Origin: an uncultured Flavobacteriales bacterium
GTDB lineage: Bacteria > Bacteroidota > Bacteroidia > Flavobacteriales > UBA7430
Length of the DNA stretch: 8,135 bases
Assembly: GCA_913041775.1 (NCBI GenBank)
Contig: CAJWJW010000059.1
Coordinates: 1 to 8,135 of the forward strand
Direction of reading: 5' to 3'
The notes beneath the pieces are model-generated. The model saw nothing but the letters and a program-made list of their open reading frames with translations. It made no database searches and was not told the origin of the DNA. Made by a program: the position numbers and the translations under genes. Below are positions 1-6,890 of the stretch, one piece after another. Within the stretch, counting starts at the first letter, position 1. Each line of letters begins with the position of its first letter.

Positions 1-36
1 GTTAATGATTTGAGCATTTTTAAGAAGCTTTTTCAT
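1..36 (-). CDS. 5' end of a minus-strand gene, possibly dihydroorotase (partial)
   Basis: Only 12 codons are visible before the window edge: ATG at 36-34, reading MKKLLKNAQIIN with no stop. The start lies 13 nt after the stop codon of the upstream glycosyltransferase on the same strand, which fits a shared transcript. The peptide resembles the first beta strand of cyclic amidohydrolases of the dihydroorotase type, which often begin like (M)xxLIKNAxIVNEG. From memory, dihydroorotase genes often follow this mannosyltransferase-like gene in flavobacteria. Twelve residues cannot establish a family, so the reading frame is moderately supported and the product name is a guess from pattern and context. 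Confidence 0.45.
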   Translation of the reverse strand, partial: MKKLLKNAQIIN

Positions 37-49
37 GCTATATAATAAA

Positions 50-787
50 CTATTCTTGTTTGTATTTTACGAAGAAACTCTTCAGTTTCATTTGAATAAC
101 GCCAAAAAAGGCCTCATAAAAAATGGAGGAACTCATCTTCGACTCCCCTTCTGTACGATCGGTAAAGATAACGGGAACTTCTTTAATTTTATACCCAAAT
201 TTCCATGCTTTAAACTTCATTTCTATTTGGAAAGCATAACCTACAAAAGTAACATTAGAACGCAGTACATTAATAATAACATCTCTATGATAGCACTTAA
301 ATCCTGCAGTAGCATCGTCTATGGGTAAACCAGTAATTCCTTTAACATAGCGAGAGGCAAAATAAGACATCATCACTCTACCAATAGGCCAGTTAATAAC
401 ATTTACCAAACCTCCTACATATCTCGAGCCTATAGCCATATCGTTTCCGTCTACAGCACAGGCATTGTATAAGCGAATTAAATCATTTGGATTATGAGAG
501 AAATCACAGTCCATTTCTATAAAATAGCTGTAATCTTTTTTTAAACCCCAGTTAAAACCATAAATATAGGCAGTCCCTAGGCCTAACTTCCCAGAACGTT
601 CTTCGATAAAAAGCTGCGAAGGAAATTCTAGTTGTAAGTTTTTAACGATGGAAGCAGTTCCATCTGGAGAGCCATCATCTACTACAAGTACATGATACGA
701 TTTACCTAACGAAAATACGGTGCGCAACATTTTGGCTACGTTTTCTTTTTCATTGTAAGTTGGGATAATTATTAAAGAATCTGACAT
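50..787 (-). CDS. polyprenol monophosphomannose synthase-like family 2 glycosyltransferase
   Basis: This 245-residue GT-A fold glycosyltransferase resembles the catalytic domain of dolichyl/polyprenyl-phosphate mannose synthases, which transfer mannose from GDP-mannose to a lipid phosphate carrier at the cytoplasmic face of the inner membrane. Visible motifs are PTYNEKEN (residues 9-16), VVDDGSPDGT (35-44), the metal-binding D93-C-D95 in EMDCDFSHNP, GSRYVGG (120-126), DATAGFKCY (158-166) and VPVIFTDRTEGESKMS (204-219). The length matches the single-domain form; there is no C-terminal GtrA-like membrane region, so it probably associates with the membrane peripherally. The start at 787 follows a TAnnTTTG promoter motif closely and has no Shine-Dalgarno, as is usual in Bacteroidota. 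It appears to be first in a minus-strand operon with the partial gene at 1-36. The exact sugar donor and lipid acceptor are inferred from the family. Confidence 0.9.
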   Translation of the reverse strand: MSDSLIIIPTYNEKENVAKMLRTVFSLGKSYHVLVVDDGSPDGTASIVKNLQLEFPSQLFIEERSGKLGLGTAYIYGFNWGLKKDYSYFIEMDCDFSHNPNDLIRLYNACAVDGNDMAIGSRYVGGLVNVINWPIGRVMMSYFASRYVKGITGLPIDDATAGFKCYHRDVIINVLRSNVTFVGYAFQIEMKFKAWKFGYKIKEVPVIFTDRTEGESKMSSSIFYEAFFGVIQMKLKSFFVKYKQE

Positions 788-806
788 CTATATAAATTAA
801 GGAAAG

Positions 807-814
807 CAAATATA
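807..814 (-). promoter_or_regulatory. candidate Bacteroidota -7 promoter element for the glycosyltransferase
   Basis: The plus strand reads CAAATATA, so the minus strand reads TATATTTG, a perfect match to the Bacteroidota housekeeping -7 consensus TAnnTTTG. The element ends 19 nt before the glycosyltransferase ATG, which would give a 5' leader of roughly a dozen bases. No convincing -33 TTG lies at the usual spacing, so the call rests on the -7 match and its position. Confidence 0.5.
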
Positions 815-898
815 ACGGATTTTTTATTCTATATTTTTATAATTTCATAAATCATACTCGTTAGTTAATTGATTACTTTTTTATGTGCTTACTTTTAT

Positions 899-906
899 TA
901 AATTTG
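899..906 (+). promoter_or_regulatory. candidate Bacteroidota -7 promoter element for the LTD gene
   Basis: TAAATTTG is a perfect match to TAnnTTTG. Transcription would begin near 911-914, leaving a leader of about 15 A-rich bases before the ATG at 927. This helps decide the start codon, because the in-frame ATG at 885 would lie upstream of the promoter. A TTG at 869-871 is too far away (27 nt) to be a typical -33 element, and no better one is visible. Confidence 0.55.
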
Positions 907-926
907 TAAAGCAAAAAAAATTAGAT

Positions 927-1901
927 ATGAAAAAAATTTACCTACTAAGTTTAAGCCTACTAAGTGCTTTTACTATGAGTGCACAAAATGCACAAAACTG
1001 TTCTGAACTCTTTATTTCTGAGTATGTAGAAGGCTGGAGCAACAACAAAGCAATAGAGATTTTCAATCCAACAAGCGAGACAATTGACTTATCTAATTAC
1101 GCTTTATCTAGATGGAGTAATGGAACTACAGTCCCTGAAACTACAGTTTTAGAAGGTTCTGTCGCTCCTAGTCAAGCGTTTGTTGTAGGGATTGATAAAA
1201 GAGATCCTAACGGTGAGTCATTTGATGCTCCAATGTGGGACGGCTGGTACTTCTATACAGATAGTGTTACAGGATCACTAGACAGTATTTATTCAGTAGA
1301 TGACGATTTAATGGGTAAAGTAGATTTATTTATTTGTCCAGATTACAACACTGGCCCTACTACAATGTATTTCAACGGAAACGATGCAGTTACATTAGAA
1401 ACTTTAACTGGAGATATTCTAGATGTTATAGGTAAAATAGGAGAGGATCCAGGAGTTGGCTGGAGTGATGAATCAGGAGCTTTGTGGACTAAAGACCATA
1501 CCTTAAGACGTAAATCAGTCGTTACATCTGGGTTTGTTTACGACCCAACCCAAGTCTATTCGTTTGACCCAACTTTAGAATGGGACTCTTTACCAGCCAA
1601 TAGTTTTATCGGCCTAGGTACTCATGACTGTAATTGCACTCTTTCTTTGGAAGAAAACGAAAGTTCAATTCAGATGTATCCAAACCCTAGTTCTACAGCA
1701 CAAATTACTATTAAAGCTACCAGCGCTATAAAAAGCATTTCGCTTTACAATATATTAGGAGCAAAAGTTCTTACACAAGTTTATAACAACTCAACTATTA
1801 CAGAAACAATAATTATAAGCCCAACACTAAAAGGCTTGTATTTTGTAGAAGTAATACTCGAAGATAAAGACGTTATTCTACAAAAACTTCTTTTAAACTA
1901 A
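927..1901 (+). CDS. secreted lamin tail domain protein with T9SS type A sorting domain
   Basis: The 324-residue product has a signal peptide (MKKIYLLSLSLLSAFTMSAQ, cleavage near residue 19-20), one lamin tail domain (about 24-237) and a T9SS type A sorting domain (about 248-324, with MYPNPSS, LYNILGAKV and GLYFVEV). It should therefore be exported and carried to the cell surface or medium by the type IX system. The LTD looks like the type at the N-terminus of ExeM-like extracellular nucleases: LFISEYVEGWSNNKAIEIFNP (28-48), YFNGNDAVTLE (148-158), DVIGKIGEDPGVGW (166-179) and HTLRRK (191-196). No nuclease or other catalytic domain is present, so a binding or adhesion role is inferred. The ATG at 927 is preferred to the in-frame ATG at 885 because it starts directly at a signal peptide and lies just downstream of a -7 promoter motif. 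The gene ends at a strong terminator. Confidence 0.88.
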   Translation: MKKIYLLSLSLLSAFTMSAQNAQNCSELFISEYVEGWSNNKAIEIFNPTSETIDLSNYALSRWSNGTTVPETTVLEGSVAPSQAFVVGIDKRDPNGESFDAPMWDGWYFYTDSVTGSLDSIYSVDDDLMGKVDLFICPDYNTGPTTMYFNGNDAVTLETLTGDILDVIGKIGEDPGVGWSDESGALWTKDHTLRRKSVVTSGFVYDPTQVYSFDPTLEWDSLPANSFIGLGTHDCNCTLSLEENESSIQMYPNPSSTAQITIKATSAIKSISLYNILGAKVLTQVYNNSTITETIIISPTLKGLYFVEVILEDKDVILQKLLLN

Positions 1902-1904
1902 TTT

Positions 1905-1933
1905 AAAAGCTCCCAAAATGGGAGCTTTTTTTT
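1905..1933 (+). terminator. intrinsic terminator after the LTD gene
   Basis: A perfect 10-bp stem is formed by AAAAGCTCCC (1905-1914) and GGGAGCTTTT (1920-1929) around an AAAAT loop. It merges into a run of eight T (1926-1933). It begins 3 nt after the LTD stop codon and its T run ends only 9 nt before the receptor ATG, so it may also control how much transcription enters the downstream genes. Confidence 0.9.
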
Positions 1934-1942
1934 CCTATTTCT

Positions 1943-4708
1943 ATGAGATATTTCTACCTCCTACTGTGTTTTATTTTTGCAGTTAATTTACAAGCACAAG
2001 TAGTATTACAAGGTTATGTGCAGGATTATAATAACAACGAAACTCTTATTGGAGCTACTGTAGTTGTAAAAAATGGCCCCGGTGCAGTTACAGACTTTAA
2101 TGGCTTTTACCAGCTTACTTTACCTAAAGGGACTTACGATTTGAGTATTTCTTATGTAGGATATGAGGAACTTAAAAAGACCATTTCTGTTTCTAAGAAT
2201 ATGGAACTGAATTTCTTCCTAAACAGCCAAATACTAAACGAAGTAGAAGTTGTTTCAGACATTGCAAGATCTAGAGAAACACCTGTAGCTTTTTCTAATA
2301 TAAGTCCTAAACAATTGCAAGAAGAACTTGCAGGACAAGACTTACCTTTGATCCTAAATAGCACCCCAGGTGTTTATGCTACGCAGAGTGGTGGGGGTGA
2401 TGGAGATGCAAGAATTTCTATTCGTGGATTTAACCAACGCAATGTTGCTGTTATGATCGATGGTATTCCGATGAACGATATGGAAAATGGATGGGTCTAT
2501 TGGTCAAACTGGTTTGGTTTAGATGTGATGACAAAAACCATACAAGTACAACGTGGTCTAGGGGCCTCAAAATTAGCTATTCCTGCTGTTGGAGGGACAA
2601 TGAATATTTTCACTCAAGGGATAGATTCTAAGGAAGGCATTAAGTTTATTCAAGACTTTGGGAATAATGGCTACTTAAAATCTACAATTGGATATAACAG
2701 TGGGCAATTAAAAAATGGATGGGGCTATTCTCTAGCTGCATCCTATAAAAAAGGGGATGGCTGGGTAGATCAAACTTGGACGCAAGGAACTTTTTATTAC
2801 CTAAAAATCCAGAAAAAAATTAAAAATCATCGATTATCATTTACTGCCTTCGGAGCTCCACAGAGTCATGGACAGCGTTCTTACAAACAAGCAATTTCTC
2901 TGTACAATAAACGTTTTGCAGCAGATTTAGGTGTAGATACCACAGGGGTAATAGGTGATTTTGGCCTTAGATACAATGAAGACTGGGGTAGATTAAATCG
3001 ATATACGGTTAATTTTGACGAAAATGGGACTCCAATGGATACCACATATACTCAAAATGAAAATCTAAGCTCCCGAGTGAATTATTACCACAAACCTCAA
3101 ATTAGTTTGAATCATTTATGGGCAGTAAATGATAAATTAATTGTATCAAATGTTCTATATGTATCCCTTGGAAATGGTGGGGGAACGAGTCCAAGTGAAT
3201 CAAATCCACCTAGGGGAATTGACAATCAAATTGATTTTCAAAAGATTTACGATATAAATTCGGGAAATACTAGAAATAGCATCTTCGGATCTCCATATGA
3301 TCCTTCAATAGATCCAAACTACAGCGCTACAGAACATAAATCAACTCAGTTTATTCGTAGTTCGATAAATAACCATAGATGGTTTGGCTTATTGTCAACC
3401 TACAACCTAGAATCTAGTGACGAAATTACCCTCTCCGGTGGAATAGACCTAAGACATTATACAGGAGAACATTACAGAGAAGTACACGATTTACTGGGAG
3501 GTGATTATTATGTAGCAAACGATGAAGTTGCAGCTGCTGATTCTTCTGCTGTTATCCGAAAAGGAGACAAATATTCTTATCATAATGATGGATTGGTTAA
3601 ATGGGCGGGTGTATTCCAACAAATGGAGTATAAGGCCGGTAATTGGACCGCTTTTGTAAATATTTCATTATCAAACACTGGTTATAAAAGGATCGATTAC
3701 TTCAAACCATTAGACCTTGTGTTGGAAGACACTACTTATATACAAGCATTGTCTTACGGAGATACGATTACGCACAATGGCACTAACTATACAGTAGATT
3801 CTAAAGAAACTCGTGCATCAGAAAGCGAGTGGAAGTGGATACCGGGCTATACTTTAAAGACTGGTTTTAACTATAATATAGACGAGTACAACAATGCATT
3901 TATGAATATAGGCTACCTAGAAAAGGCCCCTAAATTCCGAAATATATTTGACTTCGACAATCAGCTATTCGCAGAAATTAGAAACGAAGAAGTTTATGCT
4001 ATAGAACTCGGGCACAGCTATAATAGTCCAAGGTTTAGTACGAATTTAAATCTCTACAAAACACAATGGAATAATAAGCCACAATCTGGTTTTTATGAAG
4101 GTGATGGGGGTGAAAGGATAAATTACAACATTAATGGAATAAATGCATTGCACCAAGGAATTGAGATGGATGCTTCGTATAGAATAAACAAAGACATTAC
4201 ACTTCAGGTTTTAAGTAGTATTGGTGATTGGCGTTGGAATTCAAGTGATAGTATTCGGAGTTACGACGACAATAACAACTTATTAGGCGTAGATTATTTT
4301 GACGCAACTGGAGTTCATGTTGGCGATGCAGCACAACTTCAAATAGGATCTAGCATACGCTTTACACCAATTAAAAATGGTTACATCACTTTTAAAGCGA
4401 TGCACTACGACAATCACTACTCAGACTTTAACCCACTGCAATTAAACAATGGTAACGAAGGAAGAGATTCTTGGAAAATTCCAGCTTATGAATTATTTGA
4501 CTTTCATGCTGGATATCGATTCGAATATCAAAAAGTATTTATAGCTCTCAAAATTAATATACTAAATGTTTTAAATACAACTTACATATCAGATGCTAGA
4601 AACAACGATCCTTACACACAAAATCTAAATAATTTTGACGCAGCTTCATCTTCTGTGTTTTTTGGTATGGGTCGACGATTTACAACTTCATTTAAACTTT
4701 CTTTTTAA
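1943..4708 (+). CDS. TonB-dependent outer membrane receptor
   Basis: This 921-residue receptor has a signal peptide (1 to about 19, LQAQ end), a carboxypeptidase-regulatory-like beta-sandwich (about 20-95: GYVQDYNNNETLIGATVVVK, TDFNGFY, YDLSISYVGYEE), a possible TonB box (LNEVEVVSD, 98-106), a plug domain (about 110-228, with ISIRGFNQRNVAVMIDGIPM and VQRGLGASK) and a long beta barrel ending in FTTSFKLSF, with the terminal Phe typical of outer membrane proteins. It should import a ligand across the outer membrane using TonB-ExbBD energy. No SusD-like lipoprotein gene is adjacent, and the length is below most SusC proteins, so it is better read as a stand-alone receptor than as SusC. The ligand is not evident; gene order next to a secreted nuclease suggests nucleic-acid breakdown products or a linked nutrient or metal, which is inference. 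No Shine-Dalgarno is seen. The start fits the signal peptide and follows a terminator by 9 nt. Confidence 0.93.
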   Translation: MRYFYLLLCFIFAVNLQAQVVLQGYVQDYNNNETLIGATVVVKNGPGAVTDFNGFYQLTLPKGTYDLSISYVGYEELKKTISVSKNMELNFFLNSQILNEVEVVSDIARSRETPVAFSNISPKQLQEELAGQDLPLILNSTPGVYATQSGGGDGDARISIRGFNQRNVAVMIDGIPMNDMENGWVYWSNWFGLDVMTKTIQVQRGLGASKLAIPAVGGTMNIFTQGIDSKEGIKFIQDFGNNGYLKSTIGYNSGQLKNGWGYSLAASYKKGDGWVDQTWTQGTFYYLKIQKKIKNHRLSFTAFGAPQSHGQRSYKQAISLYNKRFAADLGVDTTGVIGDFGLRYNEDWGRLNRYTVNFDENGTPMDTTYTQNENLSSRVNYYHKPQISLNHLWAVNDKLIVSNVLYVSLGNGGGTSPSESNPPRGIDNQIDFQKIYDINSGNTRNSIFGSPYDPSIDPNYSATEHKSTQFIRSSINNHRWFGLLSTYNLESSDEITLSGGIDLRHYTGEHYREVHDLLGGDYYVANDEVAAADSSAVIRKGDKYSYHNDGLVKWAGVFQQMEYKAGNWTAFVNISLSNTGYKRIDYFKPLDLVLEDTTYIQALSYGDTITHNGTNYTVDSKETRASESEWKWIPGYTLKTGFNYNIDEYNNAFMNIGYLEKAPKFRNIFDFDNQLFAEIRNEEVYAIELGHSYNSPRFSTNLNLYKTQWNNKPQSGFYEGDGGERINYNINGINALHQGIEMDASYRINKDITLQVLSSIGDWRWNSSDSIRSYDDNNNLLGVDYFDATGVHVGDAAQLQIGSSIRFTPIKNGYITFKAMHYDNHYSDFNPLQLNNGNEGRDSWKIPAYELFDFHAGYRFEYQKVFIALKINILNVLNTTYISDARNNDPYTQNLNNFDAASSSVFFGMGRRFTTSFKLSF

Positions 4709-4717
4709 ATCATAGTC

Positions 4718-6877
4718 ATGAAACAAACATTTTATTTACTACTTACTCTTTGCATGCCTTTAATAGCTCAGAGTCCAGACTATTACCAAACAACTCTACA
4801 GTTAACTGGTGCTGAGCTAGAAGATGCCTTACACGACATCATCAAAAACCACAACGAATTTTCATACAGTTCTGCTAAGCAAATACTAAAAGATAGCGAC
4901 CAAGACCCTAATAACACAAACAATGTGATGTTGGTGTACAAAGGGATTTCTATTCCTAAAAGCAGCTTTGCTAGTAACTCAGAGTCAGACTATTGGAACA
5001 GAGAACACGTGTGGGCTAAATCACATGGGAATTTTACAAACTATAGTGACTTAGGGGCCTATAGCGATGCGCATAATTTAAAGCCTTGCGATGCTAGTGT
5101 TAACAGCTCTAGAGGTTATAAGGATTTCGATAATGGAGGAACTCAACACGAGGAAGCTACAGGATGTAATTACACAAGTAATACCTGGGAACCTAGAGAT
5201 GAGTCTAAAGGAGATGTTGCTAGAATTATCTTCTATATGCATACTCGATACAGTGGTGATACTGGAGAACCTAACTTAAATGCAGTAGATTTTACAAGTA
5301 CATTTCCAAATGCACAAATGGGTAAATTATCTACACTATTAGAATGGAACGAACAGGACCCAGTAGATGCATTCGAGCGCAGAAGAAACGATGTTATTTA
5401 CGGATGGCAAAACAACAGAAATCCTTTTGTAGATTACCCTCAATTGGCAAATAGAATTTGGAACAACGCACCAAGTCATGCTATACAATTTGAGAATATT
5501 TCTCTTGGAAATACAGCACCAAACGAAGATGATGTTCAAACAATAAATGCAGAGATTACAACGAACATAAGCTCTCCTGTAACGAGTGCTACTTTAACAT
5601 GGGGAACATCATGGTATGAGCTAAACAATGTAGTTAGCATGAATTCTTTGGATGATATTTGGGCTGCTAATATCCCAGCACAAGCGGCAGGAGCAAATAT
5701 TAAATACAAAATTGTAGCCCAAGCAGGATCGTACGAAAACACATTTTACGGAAACTACAAAGTAATGCTTAACCCGTTTGATGGAACTATTACAAGTATC
5801 CAAAACATCCAAGGGACTACAGAAGATTCTCCTTTTCAAGGACAAACAGTATCAACAACTGGTATTGTAACCGCTAGCTTTGGAAATGACTTCTACATTC
5901 AAAACGGAGCAGGAATTCGTTCTGGGATATATGTTTATTCTGCGGCAGTATTTCCTGCTTTAGGAGATAGTGTAATTGTTACAGGAGAAGTTTCGGAATA
6001 CAACAGCCTAACAGAATTTGCATTCCCAGACGATGTATTTATTTTAACATCTAACAATCCAATTCCAGAACCGATAGCAATAAATACTGGAGATTTAGCA
6101 AACGAAGATTACGAAGGGGTACTAGTGAAAGTAACTAATCTTACTGTTACTTACGCGACCTTTAATTTTGATGATTACGGTGCTTGGAAAGTAAACGATG
6201 GTACAGGAGAATGCATTATTCACAATACAGAGGAAGGTTTTGAATATCCTGCAGTTGTTGCGGAACAAATTGGTTCTGTTACTGGCGTTTGCAACTTCAA
6301 CTTCGGTGAGTGGAAAATTGATCTTAGGACACAGGACGATGTAGAAACAGGAGCAGATACTAATGGACCTATTATTACAAGTGTAGATCCTTTAAACCAA
6401 ACAACAATTATTGTGTTGTTTTCTGAAACAGTAAGTATACTAACTGCAGAAGATATAAGTAATTATTCAGTATCTAATGGCGCAACTGTGATTAATGCTG
6501 CAAGGCATCCATTCCAGTCTAATAAGGTTACATTAACGGTAGAGAATATGTTTACTGGAGCAAATACACTTACAATTTCTAATGTAGAAGATATGCTCGG
6601 AAACCCTATTATTACAAGTGATTACAACTTCAATTATTTAGCAATTTCTTCTGAAGAGATTTCTAAAATTAAAATGTACCCTAATCCAAACTCGGGTGCA
6701 TTTAATATTGATGGACTGGAACTAAATGAATTTGTTGAAATTAAAAACTCATTGGGACAAACAATAAAATCCTATCGAGTAGTAGATAAGATTTTAAAAA
6801 TAGATTTAAATTTAGAGAGTGGTCTCTATCTAATTAAAACAGAACAAAAGCTATTGCGATTTATTGTAAGTAACTAA
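4718..6877 (+). CDS. secreted endonuclease I with OB-fold-like modules and T9SS sorting domain
   Basis: The 719-residue product has a signal peptide (about 1-18) and an endonuclease I (EndA/Vvn-type) domain (about 25-250). Visible motifs are WNREHVW (93-99, candidate metal ligand E96 and general base H97), DAHNLKP (117-123), N129-SSR132 (candidate metal-binding Asn), GDVARIIFYM (165-174) and LLEWNEQDPVDAFERRRND (207-225). C124 and C150 could form a disulfide. An Ig-like segment (about 256-350) follows, then two OB-fold-like modules (about 364-449 with TGIVTASFGNDFYIQN, and about 456-545 with YEGVLVKVTNLTV), a second Ig-like segment (about 552-640) and a T9SS type A domain (about 650-719: MYPNPNSG, SLGQTI, SGLYLIKT). 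The enzyme should cut DNA, and possibly RNA, non-specifically at the surface or outside the cell. It begins 9 nt after the receptor stop, indicating co-transcription. The usual Pro after EHVW is Ala here. Confidence 0.92.
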   Translation: MKQTFYLLLTLCMPLIAQSPDYYQTTLQLTGAELEDALHDIIKNHNEFSYSSAKQILKDSDQDPNNTNNVMLVYKGISIPKSSFASNSESDYWNREHVWAKSHGNFTNYSDLGAYSDAHNLKPCDASVNSSRGYKDFDNGGTQHEEATGCNYTSNTWEPRDESKGDVARIIFYMHTRYSGDTGEPNLNAVDFTSTFPNAQMGKLSTLLEWNEQDPVDAFERRRNDVIYGWQNNRNPFVDYPQLANRIWNNAPSHAIQFENISLGNTAPNEDDVQTINAEITTNISSPVTSATLTWGTSWYELNNVVSMNSLDDIWAANIPAQAAGANIKYKIVAQAGSYENTFYGNYKVMLNPFDGTITSIQNIQGTTEDSPFQGQTVSTTGIVTASFGNDFYIQNGAGIRSGIYVYSAAVFPALGDSVIVTGEVSEYNSLTEFAFPDDVFILTSNNPIPEPIAINTGDLANEDYEGVLVKVTNLTVTYATFNFDDYGAWKVNDGTGECIIHNTEEGFEYPAVVAEQIGSVTGVCNFNFGEWKIDLRTQDDVETGADTNGPIITSVDPLNQTTIIVLFSETVSILTAEDISNYSVSNGATVINAARHPFQSNKVTLTVENMFTGANTLTISNVEDMLGNPIITSDYNFNYLAISSEEISKIKMYPNPNSGAFNIDGLELNEFVEIKNSLGQTIKSYRVVDKILKIDLNLESGLYLIKTEQKLLRFIVSN

Positions 6878-6890
6878 ATAAAAAATTCCT

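Noticed and set aside
35..328. Open frame of 97 codons on the plus strand
   Set aside because: It is antisense to the glycosyltransferase, has no recognisable domain and no promoter, and the opposite strand has clear family motifs.
885..926. In-frame upstream ATG that would extend the LTD protein by 14 residues
   Set aside because: It lies upstream of a perfect -7 promoter motif, would put a basic non-signal stretch before the MKKIYLL signal peptide, and the ATG at 927 fits secretion better.
941..965. Direct repeat CCTACTAAGT at 941-950 and 956-965
   Set aside because: Ten bases at a 15-nt period within the Leu/Ser-rich signal peptide core; codon reuse in a hydrophobic segment explains it, and the flanks do not match.
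1839..1845. TATTTTG near the end of the LTD gene as a promoter for the receptor
   Set aside because: It is one base short of TAnnTTTG, has no -33 partner, and lies upstream of the terminator, so it would not bypass it.
2152..2364. Minus-strand open frame inside the receptor gene
   Set aside because: It is antisense to conserved receptor domain sequence, short and low in complexity, so it is a shadow of the coding strand.
1943..4708. Receptor as a SusC protein of a polysaccharide utilisation locus
   Set aside because: There is no SusD gene, no carbohydrate-active enzyme gene nearby, and the protein is shorter than most SusC proteins.
5339..5845. Three overlapping minus-strand frames and similar short frames within the endonuclease gene
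   Set aside because: They are antisense to continuous endonuclease and OB-fold coding sequence and show no family signature.
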